DNA of 64,000 nt from Acetobacter garciniae. GTDB taxonomy: Bacteria; Pseudomonadota; Alphaproteobacteria; Acetobacterales; Acetobacteraceae. The notes below the pieces were generated by a model. That model had not been told where the DNA came from and searched no databases. It saw nothing but the letters and a program-made list of their open reading frames with translations. Made by a program: the position numbers and the translations under genes. Below, piece after piece: positions 41,438-51,364 of the stretch (position 1 is the stretch's first letter; each line of letters opens with the position of its first letter). The stretch is taken from assembly GCF_017377735.1 (NCBI RefSeq), contig NZ_JAFVMH010000003.1:1-64000 (forward strand), given 5' to 3'.

Positions 41438-44029
41438 ATGATGGAAAGCGTAGTGCCGATGGAACCTTCCCCCAGCCTCAGAAGGCCTTTTACCGCCTCT
41501 ATGTTTCTCTTGGGGGCCACAACGGCTTTAACAGCCGTTATGATGGCAAAGGCGAATGCCCAGACAAGTGTTTCCGCGCCAGCCACATCAGCCGCCGTAT
41601 CGGCTCAGGCCGTTAATTTTGATATTCCAGCGGGTAAGTTATCGAGTGCTCTCGTAGCATTTAGCACACAGGCGCATGTCCCTTTGAGTTCTCAGACGCC
41701 TGTTCTTGCAGGTAAAATGTCGTCGGAGTTGCGTGGGCAATTTACGCCTTCCGCGGCGCTTTCTCACATTTTGTCAGGTAGCGGGCTCAGCTACCGGGTA
41801 GTTGGGGGGAGCGGTTTTCAAATTGTTCCCGCTTCCAGCGCAGCCACTATAACCCTCGGTCCTGTGCGCGTAGGTGGGACGGTCGCGCATCAAGACCCTA
41901 CCGGGCCTGGTGTAGGGTACGTTGCCACGACAACGATGTCGGGTACTAAAACAGACACTCCGATCACCGAAATACCTAATTCTATATATGTGATTACAAA
42001 ACAGTTGATGAGTGACCAACAGCCCCAGAATGTGGCTGAAGCATTACGTTACACGCCGGGTGTCTATTCGGAAAGTTTAGGCAATTACAGTAATGGCAGC
42101 GGCATTTTAGGGGGCGCTGATGGCATCATGCAACGAGGGTTTAGCACAACATCGTTTGTAGATGGTTTGGCGCTTAACAGTGCCAGTGCAGGAGAAACTG
42201 CCTTTATTGAGCGGATTGAAGCCGTAAATGGACCCGCGTCTGTGATGTATGGCCAGACTAACCCTGGTGGTATGATAGGTATTAGCCTTAAAAAACCTAC
42301 GGAGACGCCTCTTCATCAGGTGTCTGTGGGTTTTGGTAGTTGGGGGCGTTACGAAGCGACGGCTGACGTAAGTGATAAAATCACAAAAAGCGGTAATCTG
42401 CGTTATCGTATCGCTGCCATTGGAGTAACATCAGGGACACAGGTCGATCAGATTGGATACCATCGTGTCGGCGTTCTACCTTCTCTTACATGGGATATTG
42501 ATCCGAAGACATCTCTTACGTTACTTGGGATGTATATGTACACACCCGGAAATGGGACAAATTACATGCAATATCCGACGTGTGGAACTTTAATCCAGAG
42601 TAGTGAGTGCCCACGTATTCCAAAAAATACGTTTACAGGTTATAAAAGCTGGAATCAAAATGGCTCCAGAGAAGCGATGTTTGAATATTTATTCAAGCAT
42701 GAATTTAGTAAATATATCTCCTTTTCGCAGACATTCAGGTATGAAAATTCGGAAAGTAATAAAAAAGACACTTATACAAGTGAGTTTATAAATTCAAATG
42801 AAGTAGCAATTGTGCCGTGGTCTATTCAGGGGCGTGCAGAAACAATAGGCTTGGATTCCCGTATTTATGGAAATTTTTCCACGGGTCCAGTCAATCATAC
42901 GTGGGTTGTGGGATCCGATTTTAGGAAAGTCTCATACCTACAAAATGCGTTGTATGACCGAACTGCAACATACACCCAGAGTATTTATAATCCATCAACG
43001 GATGCTATACCTTGCTTAGATCTTTATTCGACTGCTTGTAAGGTTCGAGGAAGTATGGGGCCTTACTCGTATTTTCAAGAAGGTGTCTATTTTCAGGATC
43101 AAATTAAATGGAAGGGATTCTCGGTTCTTCTGGGTGGGCGAGAAGATTGGGTTAACTATAAAAGTGATAGATATTCAGTCAGCACGAACAATTCAAGCAA
43201 TACACTAATAAAGTCAGACGCTTCAGATGTGCCAGAGCCTCAGCATGCCTTCACGTGGAGAGCTGGTTTGACATATAATACAAAATTCGGACTGGCGCCT
43301 TATTTTAGTTATTCAACATCCTTTGTTCCGCAAGCAGGATCAACAAATTATTTAGGACAGCCATTTTCTCCATTGACGGGAAACCAGCTTGAGGCCGGAT
43401 TAAAATATAAAATCCCTAACAGAGATGTTCTTTTAACGGCAGCCGCATTTCATATTAACGAAAATCATTATCTTATTAGCGATCTTGAACATTCAGGGTT
43501 TAGCACTGACGTTGGTAAAGTAAGATCTCAAGGTTTTGAGGTTGCGGCAAATGCAAATATTACGCGAGATTTTAGGGTCGTTGCATCGTACACGTATACG
43601 GACATGCGTTTCGCTAATACTAATGTGACAGCAAAACGTACCGATCCATTGACCGGATCCACGTATGGCAATGCTGTTTCTGAAGAAGGCAAGGTAGTTC
43701 CTCAAATGCCACGGAATATGTTTTCTATATTTGCTGATTATACCATTCCTTCAGGATTAGCCAAAGGTCTCGGGATTAATTGGGGTTTGAGGTATATAGG
43801 ATATTCGTACGCAACGAACGTCGAATCATTTAAGGTCCCGTCATATATTTTATTTGACATCGGAACTCATTACGATCTTGGTCAGGTGTTTCCTGCTTTG
43901 AAAGGTTTGAAGGCGCAGCTAGCAGTATCAAATCTTACGAACAAGTATTACGTAACAAGCTGTGGAACATTGTTTTGTTATGTCGGGCAGGGTCGGCGAT
44001 TTTATGGGAATCTGACCTACAACTGGTGA
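41438..44029 (+). CDS. TonB-dependent siderophore receptor with STN domain
   Basis: An 863-residue receptor. After a signal region come an STN (secretin/TonB N-terminal) domain (VNFDIPAGKLSSALVAFSTQAH) at about residues 65-135, a plug domain (ITEIPNSIYVITKQLM, MQRGFSTTSFVDGL) and a barrel ending in YGNLTYNW. It belongs to the ferric-siderophore (FhuA/FpvA-like) branch. The STN domain fits control by the FecIR pair just upstream. The start is uncertain: two ATG codons (41438, 41441) lack a good site. AT-rich like the rest of the cargo. Confidence 0.88.
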   Translation: MMESVVPMEPSPSLRRPFTASMFLLGATTALTAVMMAKANAQTSVSAPATSAAVSAQAVNFDIPAGKLSSALVAFSTQAHVPLSSQTPVLAGKMSSELRGQFTPSAALSHILSGSGLSYRVVGGSGFQIVPASSAATITLGPVRVGGTVAHQDPTGPGVGYVATTTMSGTKTDTPITEIPNSIYVITKQLMSDQQPQNVAEALRYTPGVYSESLGNYSNGSGILGGADGIMQRGFSTTSFVDGLALNSASAGETAFIERIEAVNGPASVMYGQTNPGGMIGISLKKPTETPLHQVSVGFGSWGRYEATADVSDKITKSGNLRYRIAAIGVTSGTQVDQIGYHRVGVLPSLTWDIDPKTSLTLLGMYMYTPGNGTNYMQYPTCGTLIQSSECPRIPKNTFTGYKSWNQNGSREAMFEYLFKHEFSKYISFSQTFRYENSESNKKDTYTSEFINSNEVAIVPWSIQGRAETIGLDSRIYGNFSTGPVNHTWVVGSDFRKVSYLQNALYDRTATYTQSIYNPSTDAIPCLDLYSTACKVRGSMGPYSYFQEGVYFQDQIKWKGFSVLLGGREDWVNYKSDRYSVSTNNSSNTLIKSDASDVPEPQHAFTWRAGLTYNTKFGLAPYFSYSTSFVPQAGSTNYLGQPFSPLTGNQLEAGLKYKIPNRDVLLTAAAFHINENHYLISDLEHSGFSTDVGKVRSQGFEVAANANITRDFRVVASYTYTDMRFANTNVTAKRTDPLTGSTYGNAVSEEGKVVPQMPRNMFSIFADYTIPSGLAKGLGINWGLRYIGYSYATNVESFKVPSYILFDIGTHYDLGQVFPALKGLKAQLAVSNLTNKYYVTSCGTLFCYVGQGRRFYGNLTYNW

Positions 44030-44223
44030 AATTTTCTTCCCCCAACTCACGCGATTTCTAGCTGAAATTCCAATACTTTGTAACGGACGCCCCTGCCAGA
44101 CCCGTGAGGTCACACTTTCAACGTGAGAACCCAATTTAGACAGTAACGCGGGGCCACCTGAAAGGCGCGGCATGTCTTGTCGCGCCCGGTCGGTGGCTCC
44201 CCAGCCGATAAGGGACGTCTCCC

Positions 44224-45004
44224 ATGCCACTGGACATCTGGCATTCCGAGGCCGATCTGGCCATCCTCAGAACCCTGTCAGCCTCCGCCCTTGCGGGGGC
44301 CTTCATGCGCCGCTGGTCCCGCTATGGCGATGACTACCGCGATACCGGCCTGCGGGCAGGGGCGAGCGACAATCCCTCTCTCCTGTGGGCGGCTTTCCGT
44401 GACCGTTGGAGGTTGCAGTTTTGTCCACGATCCTGACATCCCCATCACCCGCAAGCCTGTTATCTGGCGCAGGGAAGACACAACCCGCATAATCAGCCTG
44501 ACAGAGGCCCCGCGCGGCTTTTCCGACTTCCTGTCGCTGAATTTCGAAGCCCTGGGGCGTGTTCTGCTGGATCATGAAGATGATGCCGGTCGCGGCGTGA
44601 CCGTGGCTGGTCCCTTCGGGACGTTCTCCTTCCTGATGGATAATCCTGACGTCATGAAACGTCCGGCGGTGGCTATCCCGCTCGATCCCCTGTTCAGGAG
44701 CCGTTATTACGAGGCGGGACGCTTCATGTTTCGGTATCTCGGGTTCAGTATTCCTCACCGTATTCCGCCGGTCATCACGCCGTTCCGGTCCCTGCATCTG
44801 ATCCGCTGTCTGCATGCGTTCGATATGGACAGGGCAGGTTTTGGTAAGCGCCAGATCGCGGCCCGTTTGATCAACTCACAGGCGCTGACACTTTCCAATC
44901 ATGAATGGATCGATCATGGCTGGCGACGGTCCGCCAGAGACTGGACGGCGGAAGGGCTGCGTCTGGTCGAAGGGGGTTATGTTGCTCTCCGTATGGAAGG
45001 ATGA
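44224..45004 (+). CDS. Second FseA-like protein, also joined by a +1 frameshift
   Basis: The N-terminal frame from ATG 44224 (WHSEADLAILRTLSASALAGAFMRRW, FRDRWRLQF) stops at 44434-44436. The DUF2285-containing remainder (HDPDIPITRKPVIWRRE... EGGYVALRMEG) lies in the +1 frame, ending at 45004. The join is CAG TTT TGT CCA: TTT (44419-44421), skip one T, then GTC CAC GAT. The nine bases TTTTGTCCA and the shift direction are identical to the copy at 5583-6369, while the proteins are strongly diverged. The joined product would have about 259 residues. The gene is likely functional or recently so, and may belong to a second element. Confidence 0.7.
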
Positions 45005-46170
45005 TCAGGGAAAGACGTTTTGTGCTAAAAATAGCCTCTGTGCGGATCAGAGAAGCAGAAAACTGCGCCAGAACCGAAAACCCTGCACACGACCGACCCG
45101 ACCTGCACACAGAAAGACAAGGCGCGACCGCGCCTCGTCGCCCGACGTGGCAGGTCGTTTTATCTTGCCTTCCTCTTTCTCTGCTTCGTTCTGTCTGCCG
45201 AATGCCAGAAACCATCCCGAAAAGATTGCGCCAGGATAGCATGATCCTGCGACCGGGAGCGCTGGAATATGCTCTTTCACGCTCTGGGCGGAAATCGACC
45301 GGATCGCGGGCCGAAAAACTGCGCATCGGGCTGCTTTTGGGATGCAAAAGACCACGTCATTTTGTGCTTGTTTTTGTGTTTGTCGAATGCGGGAAAACTG
45401 ACTCCCGAACAGCGTTCCGTGTGATGGTCGGCGCGCAAAATCCATGTAGGAAGGGTGTTGTTTTTTCACTCCCGAATGTGCGCTTATTATCTGTCTGTTC
45501 TGTCTGTCAATCTGCACGGGTTTCGCTTTCCTGGTGCATGAACATTCGTGTCTTTGCACGTTCAATATGTGACGATTACCGCTTGGTCGGCATGCTTCCG
45601 ATGTGCGAGGTTGGGCACATGGAAACGATGGTTCTGCGGTCCACTCCCTGCGCCGTGAGCCATATGAAGGTGCCCGGTTCCGGTGTCTTATCTGGCTCCG
45701 GGCGAGCGCAGCGCGGGAGCGCCGTAGGCCGTCTATAAGACGCCGGAGTAGGGGTTAAAGAGCCACGGAACAAGACAGACAAACAGCAGCGACGGCGTAG
45801 CCGACGCCTTCTATTCGCGATGCGGAGTATCGCGTTGGCCCGGCAAAAAATGGATCGGGTGGAAGGTGGATTGTCCAGCTTGCGAAGGGTATCGAATCTG
45901 GAAAGCCTAGGCCGAGAAGAGGAAGAATGAGGAGGGCAAGATAAAGGCATCCGGCACTCCTGACGTCGCGGGCCGGATTTTTCTCTGTCTGCACATGGGG
46001 TTGGGAGCTTTTCGAGTGGCACCGTGGAAAAGAGGCCCGCGTGCCGCTCTCTTCCAGAGAAGGCGGAAAAGTGCGCCCTCCGTTGGCACCATGCGTCCTG
46101 ATGCAATGGTTTTTCTGGCGAGGGGGATATGACCGTGCTAATATGACCACTGTAGTCACAGGAGGCTTCA
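45005..46170. other. 1.17-kb stretch without a supportable gene
   Basis: Several open frames occur on both strands, but none shows a domain, a good start or protein-like composition. An imperfect direct repeat of about 30 bases is visible: TGCCGAATGC... (45196-45221) and TGTCGAATGC... (45381-45410), both ending TCCCGAA. TTTTGTGCT also recurs (near 45019 and 45362). The segment looks like decayed mobile-element sequence or a regulatory region. Confidence 0.45.
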
Positions 46171-46407
46171 ATGCAGGAAATCCAGATCAGGGACGCCAAG
46201 GCCAATCTGTCGGCGGTGATCGATCACGCCACGCAGGGAGAACCGTCGATCATTACGCGCCACGGCAAGCCCACAGCGGTCGTGCTGTCCTATGAGGAAT
46301 ATCGCCGGTTGAGCGCCGTGCCCTCGTTCGGGCGGCTGCTGATGTCCCTTCCCGATGAGATCGAGACAGAGCGGGGCGGCGAGGGGCTACGGGACGTGGC
46401 GTTCTGA
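46171..46407 (+). CDS. Phd/YefM-family antitoxin (second pair)
   Basis: A 78-residue antitoxin: MQEIQIRDAKANLSAVIDHA, EPSIITRHGKPTAVVLSYEEY, and an acidic tail. ACAGGAGG precedes the ATG closely. A TGAC...GTCA dyad just upstream could be its operator. The toxin gene starts two bases after its stop. Confidence 0.88.
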   Translation: MQEIQIRDAKANLSAVIDHATQGEPSIITRHGKPTAVVLSYEEYRRLSAVPSFGRLLMSLPDEIETERGGEGLRDVAF

Positions 46408-46408
46408 C

Positions 46409-46858
46409 GTGTATCTGCTCGATACGAACGTCATTTCAGAGTCCGCCCCGTCGAAAAAGGCCGCCAGCCCTGAACTGCGCCACTGGATGGATGCGAACAG
46501 CGATCGTCTCTTCCTTAGCGTGATTACCGTCGCGGAGATCGTTGCCGGGATCGAGAAGGTAAAACGCGCAGGGCACGAGGCGAAAGCCGGACGACTGGGG
46601 GAATGGCTGGCGACGCTTGTGCATCTCTACGCACGGCGGATATTGCCGGTCGATCTGCCTGTGTCGCAGGCGCTGGGAATACTGACCGATCAGGTTCGGG
46701 CGCGTGGACATGATCCACAAATGGGCGACCTGACAATCGCCGCGACGGCCCGTGTTCATGGCCTGACCGTCCTGACCCGGAATGTGCGGCACTTCCAGTT
46801 GCCTGGACTCGTGGTGGTCAATCCCTTTGAAGAACTGCCGGGCGACCCTCTCCCGTAA
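46409..46858 (+). CDS. vapC: VapC/FitB-like PIN toxin (second pair)
   Basis: A 149-residue PIN nuclease with YLLDTNVISE, LSVITVAEIVAGIEK, DLTIAATARVHGL and LTRNVRHFQ carrying the acidic site. I chose GTG at 46409 because it places the first Asp at the normal position and begins 2 bases after the antitoxin stop. It is not a close copy of the toxin at 12078-12509. Confidence 0.87.
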   Translation: MYLLDTNVISESAPSKKAASPELRHWMDANSDRLFLSVITVAEIVAGIEKVKRAGHEAKAGRLGEWLATLVHLYARRILPVDLPVSQALGILTDQVRARGHDPQMGDLTIAATARVHGLTVLTRNVRHFQLPGLVVVNPFEELPGDPLP

Positions 46859-47025
46859 ACGTGATCGGACCGTCTTTTCTTCGTTTGTTTTCTTTTTGAA
46901 CGTCACGAATACGCTGCGTATACTTCTAATACCACACACGGTTTTTCTGTATGTTGCAGGAGTTCTTGCGTTAAAGTGGCCGTGGCGTTGAGGTTTGTCC
47001 TTTCCAGCGAGGAAAGGGCGCAACC

Positions 47026-47256
47026 ATGACGCAGACGGAACCTGGCGGCATCGTCCCAGTCAACGATAACGGGCCGATCGATCCTGCCGCGAAAGCGCGG
47101 TGCGATGGACTGGTGTTCGCCTTGGCGAGCGCGCTGGGCCGCCAGATCGCCCGCGAAGAGTTTGCCCGCCGGAAACACGGACGGGCCGTCAACGACAATC
47201 TTCCTCTTCCCGGCCATCGCCCGGACGGGAAGGACAGGCCGGAAAGGGGAGAGTGA
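47026..47256 (+). CDS. Small protein coupled to the serine recombinase
   Basis: A 76-residue protein with VPVNDNGPIDPAAKARCDGL and ALGRQIAREEFARRKHG, ending one base before the recombinase start. Small proteins with the LGRQIAREEF pattern commonly precede large serine recombinases in alphaproteobacterial elements. It may be the recombination directionality factor or an accessory protein; this is inference. The ATG lacks a strong site. Confidence 0.65.
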   Translation: MTQTEPGGIVPVNDNGPIDPAAKARCDGLVFALASALGRQIAREEFARRKHGRAVNDNLPLPGHRPDGKDRPERGE

Positions 47257-48963
47257 ATGACCCGCGTAGCTCTTTATGCCCGCTATTCGTCTGACAACCA
47301 GAGCGCGGCCTCTATCGAGGACCAGTTGCGCCTGTGCGATGAAATGGCCCGGCGCGAGGGCTGGCCCGTCGTGCAGACCTATCGGGATGCCGCGATTTCC
47401 GGGGCCAGCATGATCCTGCGCCCCGGTATTCAGGCGGTGCTTGAGGATGCCCGCGCTGGTATCTTCAACGTGCTGATGGCCGAGGCACTGGACCGTATTT
47501 CGCGCGATCAGGCGGACGTGGCGACGCTGTTCAAGCATCTGCGTTTCGCGGGGGTGAAGATCGTCACTCTGGCCGAGGGCGAAATCTCCGAATTGCATGT
47601 CGGCCTCAAGGGCACGATGAACGCCCTGTTCCTCAAAGATCTCGCCATGAAAACGCATCGCGGGCTTCGGGGCCGGGTAGAGAAAGGGCGGTCTGGTGGT
47701 GGCCTCTGCTACGGTTATCGCGTGGTCAAAAAGCTGGACGCCAACGGCGAGCCGATCCGGGGTGATCGTGAGATCATCCCCGAGGAGGCCGAGATCATCC
47801 GTCGTATTTTTCGGGAGTTCGCGGCGGGCAAAGGGCCGAAAAGCATCGCCCGCGACCTGAACGCGGATGGCATCACGGGACCACTGGGCCGGTCATGGGG
47901 TGGCACCACCATAAGGGGCCACGCCTCACGCGGGACAGGGATCATCAATAACGAGCTTTACGCGGGTGTGCTGGTCTGGAACCGGCTGCGCTACGTCAAA
48001 GACCCCAGCACCGGCAAGCGGGTGTCGCGCGTCAATCCCGAGGACCAATGGATCCGGACGGAAGTGCCGCACCTGCGGATTGTCCCTGATGATCTGTGGC
48101 AGGGCGTAAAAATCCAACAGGACAGGATTGCCCGGCTGATGGCGGTGCGTGAGACCGCCAACGATGACGGCAAGGCGCACGCGCGCCGTATCCATGCCGG
48201 GAAACGGCCTGTGTCGCTGCTGTCCGGGCTGATGACCTGCGGCATTTGCGGCGGGAAGGTCGGGATCATCGTCAACAGCCGGTTCGGCTGCCTGAACCAT
48301 CATCGCGGGATGCTCTGCGCCAATAACCGCACCATCAAACGGGACGTGATTGAGGCGCGGGTGCTGGCGGGGCTGACTGAGCGCATGGCGTCGCCCGATG
48401 CGGTAGCAAAGGCGGTCAAAGCCTACCATGAGGAAAACAACCGGCTGAACCAGGCGCGCCGCGCGCAGGAACAGGCGGACCGGAAGGCGCTGGACAGGAT
48501 CGAGCGGTCAATACGGGGCATCATTACCGCCATTGAGGACGGGATGTATCAGCCCGCCATGAAAGCCCGGATGCAGGAGCTTGAGCGCCAGAAGGCGGAG
48601 ATAGCCGCTCGCATGGCTGACGTCCCGGTGGACCTGCCCGATGTGCATCCCAACGTCTCGAAACTCTACCGGGCCAAGGCCGCGCGTCTTGTCGAAGCAG
48701 TCAATGACCCGGAAGGGGGCAGGGAGGTGGCGGAAGCGATCCGCGCCCTGATCGGGGGCGTTGTGCTGACGCCCGGCCCGAACCGGGGTGAGGTTCATGC
48801 CAGCCTACGCGGCGAACTGATGGCGATCCTCGATCTGGCGAACGGGAGCGCGGCCCGTCGTGCCCGAGGCGGGAATGGCGCAAAGGCGGAAGGTTCTGCC
48901 CTTATGACAAAGGCCATTGCCAGCCCCCGCAACCAAAATCCACAAACAAAATCAATACCTTAA
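47257..48963 (+). CDS. Large serine recombinase (site-specific integrase)
   Basis: A 568-residue recombinase. Resolvase domain with nucleophile serine in ALYARYSSDNQSAASIEDQ (Ser at 11 or 12) and EALDRISRDQAD, a recombinase domain (LCYGYRVVKK, GPKSIARDLNADGITGPLG), a zinc ribbon (LMTCGICGGKVG, LNHHRGMLCANN) and a C-terminal coiled coil near 395-450. Full length for the group. Its last codons contain CCCCCGCAACCA, the same 12 bases as the 3' end of the tRNA-fMet remnant, so its 3' end may overlap an attachment site. Confidence 0.92.
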   Translation: MTRVALYARYSSDNQSAASIEDQLRLCDEMARREGWPVVQTYRDAAISGASMILRPGIQAVLEDARAGIFNVLMAEALDRISRDQADVATLFKHLRFAGVKIVTLAEGEISELHVGLKGTMNALFLKDLAMKTHRGLRGRVEKGRSGGGLCYGYRVVKKLDANGEPIRGDREIIPEEAEIIRRIFREFAAGKGPKSIARDLNADGITGPLGRSWGGTTIRGHASRGTGIINNELYAGVLVWNRLRYVKDPSTGKRVSRVNPEDQWIRTEVPHLRIVPDDLWQGVKIQQDRIARLMAVRETANDDGKAHARRIHAGKRPVSLLSGLMTCGICGGKVGIIVNSRFGCLNHHRGMLCANNRTIKRDVIEARVLAGLTERMASPDAVAKAVKAYHEENNRLNQARRAQEQADRKALDRIERSIRGIITAIEDGMYQPAMKARMQELERQKAEIAARMADVPVDLPDVHPNVSKLYRAKAARLVEAVNDPEGGREVAEAIRALIGGVVLTPGPNRGEVHASLRGELMAILDLANGSAARRARGGNGAKAEGSALMTKAIASPRNQNPQTKSIP

Positions 48964-48985
48964 AAGGCCGCGCAAGCGGCCTTTT
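48962..48985 (+). terminator. Rho-independent terminator after the serine recombinase
   Basis: AAAAGGCCGC and GCGGCCTTTT form a perfect 10-bp stem around GCAA, beginning inside the stop codon. It could work in both directions. A second small hairpin TTTGGCG/CGCCAAA lies at 49090-49108. Confidence 0.75.
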
Positions 48986-49175
48986 GGCGTTTAGGAACAC
49001 ACAACTGGAATCATATGGGAAGCAGTCGGCGCGCGCGCTGCGTTCCAGCAGCCCAAAAACTCACTCCCCTCATGAGTTGGATCTTTGTGTTTGGCGTTTT
49101 TCGCCAAATCCCTCCAGAATGTAAATGGAAATAAGCGGGGGCTCATCCTCTCTCATACCCTACGATATCATAGTA

Positions 49176-49946
49176 CTAATTTAGGAAGATCGTGACAGTC
49201 TCGGTTGCGATCTGGGTCTGTTCTTCAAAGAGCAGGTGTCCTGTGCGGGGCAGGCGCACGAGCGTGGCGTCGCGCAGCAGGTTTTGCCAGGCATTTGCTT
49301 GCCCGACGGGACGGATACGATCTTGCTCCCCCCACAGGAGCAAGGTTGGGCAGGTGATCCGGTGACACCAATAATCGAGCTGCGGGTTGCCCTGAACACA
49401 GTCAGATGTCAGCCTGAGATAGGCGGACACTTCCCGCTCCAGCCTTGTCGTGAAAACAGGGTCAGGGGTCGATGGGAAAAAGCTGCCGGCTACTGCGGGA
49501 TTGAAGGTGAGGTAGGCGGGTAGATCCGGTGGTGGAATGGATGTCAGTGCCGGTGCTGGACAATCTGACACGACTAGTCCGGCCGGTGCGGCCAGAACCA
49601 GCCGACGCAAACGTGCTGGCTGGCGTATTGCGATTTCCGCCGCCAGCCATCCGCCCAGGGACAACCCGGCCAGGTCACAGTGCTGGACGCCAAGATGATC
49701 GAGGTAATCGAGATAGAACAGCACATAATCGTTTATGGTGGCGATCCGCTTCTGCGACCCCGAATCACCGAAATTGGGATGATATGGGATGATGAGCGTG
49801 CGATTCCGCGCCAAAGGTAGCAGGGCGTTAAAGCCGGGAAACGTGCCCACCCCGTGAAGGAAAATCAGCGGCGGGCCGGAGCCCGCAGTAAGCCAGACGG
49901 TTCTGACTCCGCAGATATCCGCCTCGTGACGTGTAAAATGCTCCAT
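49176..49946 (-). CDS. Alpha/beta hydrolase
   Basis: A 256-residue hydrolase: PLIFLHGVGTFPGF (oxyanion region), nucleophile elbow LAGLSLGGW with Ser near residue 95, CPTLLLWGEQDRI with the acid, and RTGHLLFEE with the catalytic His. No signal peptide. It is the terminal gene of the minus-strand unit with the oxygenase upstream, 28 bases apart. It probably cleaves an ester, amide or C-C bond of a ring-opened aromatic; the substrate is not readable from sequence. Confidence 0.8.
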   Translation of the reverse strand: MEHFTRHEADICGVRTVWLTAGSGPPLIFLHGVGTFPGFNALLPLARNRTLIIPYHPNFGDSGSQKRIATINDYVLFYLDYLDHLGVQHCDLAGLSLGGWLAAEIAIRQPARLRRLVLAAPAGLVVSDCPAPALTSIPPPDLPAYLTFNPAVAGSFFPSTPDPVFTTRLEREVSAYLRLTSDCVQGNPQLDYWCHRITCPTLLLWGEQDRIRPVGQANAWQNLLRDATLVRLPRTGHLLFEEQTQIATETVTIFLN

Positions 49947-49973
49947 GGTCCAGTCCTGTCTTGCGGGGGGGGG

Positions 49974-51194
49974 TTATCCGTCTATGCCAAAGACGGCCCA
50001 GCGGGCATTTGGTGCTGTCAGCCCCAGCAGGTCGCGACCACATTCCTCGATAACCTGATCGGCCATGAGAATATGCTGCGTGCCGGAATGGATATCGCGA
50101 TACACGCGTTGCAGCAGGGTCTTGTGCAGGCCCGCCCCGCGTGAAATCCGGTAGCAGAAGGTGCCGACATCGGAAATCATGTCATGAACGTGCCGCAGGG
50201 CCAGTTTGGTCTGCGTCACATGCTGGCAGGTGGGGGGCAGGTCCCGGTCACATTGCGTCTGCACATCCTGCCAGACGCTGTAGGCATAGGCGCGGGCCGC
50301 ACGGTAGGCGGTTTCGGCCTGCGCGTAGCGGTATCGCAGGGTGGCACTGTCGGATGCCTGGCCGAACAGGTCCCGGCGGGCCAGAATGACGGCGCGGGTT
50401 TCATCAAGAATGCGCCGCCCCACGCCCAGCGCCCAGCCGGTATGGGCCCACGCGGTATAGCCGGCCAGACCAAGATAGCCCTGTTTGCCGCCGCGCAGCG
50501 GGTCGCTGATGTTGAATTCGTAGCAGCGTTCCGCGGGAACGAAGATCTCCTGATTGTTCACGGCGTGGTAGTCGAAACTGCCGGTCGCCCGCAGGCCCAG
50601 CACGTCCCAGTTGCCTTGTAGGGTTATGGTGTTTCTGGGGTGATGCGCGATGATAATGCGGGGTTTGCCCTCCGCATCCGTTTCGATCTGGCCGTCTTTT
50701 CGGACGAAACAGCCCGAATGGATCCAGTCGGCATGGTAAATGGCGCTGCCATAGGCCCAGTCACCGATGATCATGAAGCCGCCTTCCACTTCCCGCGCAT
50801 AGCCGCGTGGCACGCCGCTGCCCGCAATGGTGACATGGGGCCCTTGTGCAAAAATGTCGCGCAGTCCGCTTTGGGCAATATAAAGCGCCATGGTGACGCC
50901 TTCGGCATTGTTGACGGATGCGCACCACCCGGCGGAGGCATGCGCGTGCGACAGCCGTTCCAGATAATAGAGTCCACGCACGGCGGGAATTTCCGCCCCC
51001 CCGACCTCACGCGGGAAAATCATGGAATAGTAGCCGGCGTCCCGCATGGCGGCCACGGCGGTATCTGTCAGATGGCCAAGGTTTTCACCTTCCTGGGCCT
51101 GTTCCTCCAGCACGGGCAGTACGGTATGCAGGCTGGCGTCCAGACGGGCGATTGCCTCTCTCGTCGCTGCATCCGGTAGTGATTGAACAGTCAT
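49974..51194 (-). CDS. Acyl-CoA-dehydrogenase-like flavin monooxygenase
   Basis: A 406-residue protein of the acyl-CoA dehydrogenase fold, in the hydroxylase branch (HsaA/indole-oxygenase type) that uses reduced flavin from a partner. Visible parts are AAMRDAGYYSMIFPREVGG, SHAHASAGWCASVNNAEG, NWDVLGLRATGSFDYHAV and the C-terminal TFCYRISRGAGLHKT. No flavin reductase gene is in the window. ATG at 51194 follows GGGAGAAAA. Divergent from the cupin gene, sharing a 170-base control region. Confidence 0.78.
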   Translation of the reverse strand: MTVQSLPDAATREAIARLDASLHTVLPVLEEQAQEGENLGHLTDTAVAAMRDAGYYSMIFPREVGGAEIPAVRGLYYLERLSHAHASAGWCASVNNAEGVTMALYIAQSGLRDIFAQGPHVTIAGSGVPRGYAREVEGGFMIIGDWAYGSAIYHADWIHSGCFVRKDGQIETDAEGKPRIIIAHHPRNTITLQGNWDVLGLRATGSFDYHAVNNQEIFVPAERCYEFNISDPLRGGKQGYLGLAGYTAWAHTGWALGVGRRILDETRAVILARRDLFGQASDSATLRYRYAQAETAYRAARAYAYSVWQDVQTQCDRDLPPTCQHVTQTKLALRHVHDMISDVGTFCYRISRGAGLHKTLLQRVYRDIHSGTQHILMADQVIEECGRDLLGLTAPNARWAVFGIDG

Positions 51195-51364
51195 AAGGTT
51201 TTCTCCCACGGGTCCAGTGTATGGACATCTCCTTGTGCATGCGGTGATGTTCCGAAGTTTTCCAATGGGGAGGCAACCCCTCCTGATGGAGGGATTGCGG
51301 TCCATGTTCCGATATCGTTACGATAGAGGCATGGTATGAAACTTGGGAAAGAGGCAGATAAGCC

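Noticed and set aside
41438-44029. This receptor as the methanobactin receptor
   Set aside because: It has an STN domain and follows FecI/FecR, separate from mbnA by an IS and an integrase; the receptor directly upstream of mbnA is the better candidate.
45576-46205. 209-codon minus-strand frame upstream of the second TA pair
   Set aside because: Low-complexity R/P/S-rich product with no domain; it covers the TA promoter.
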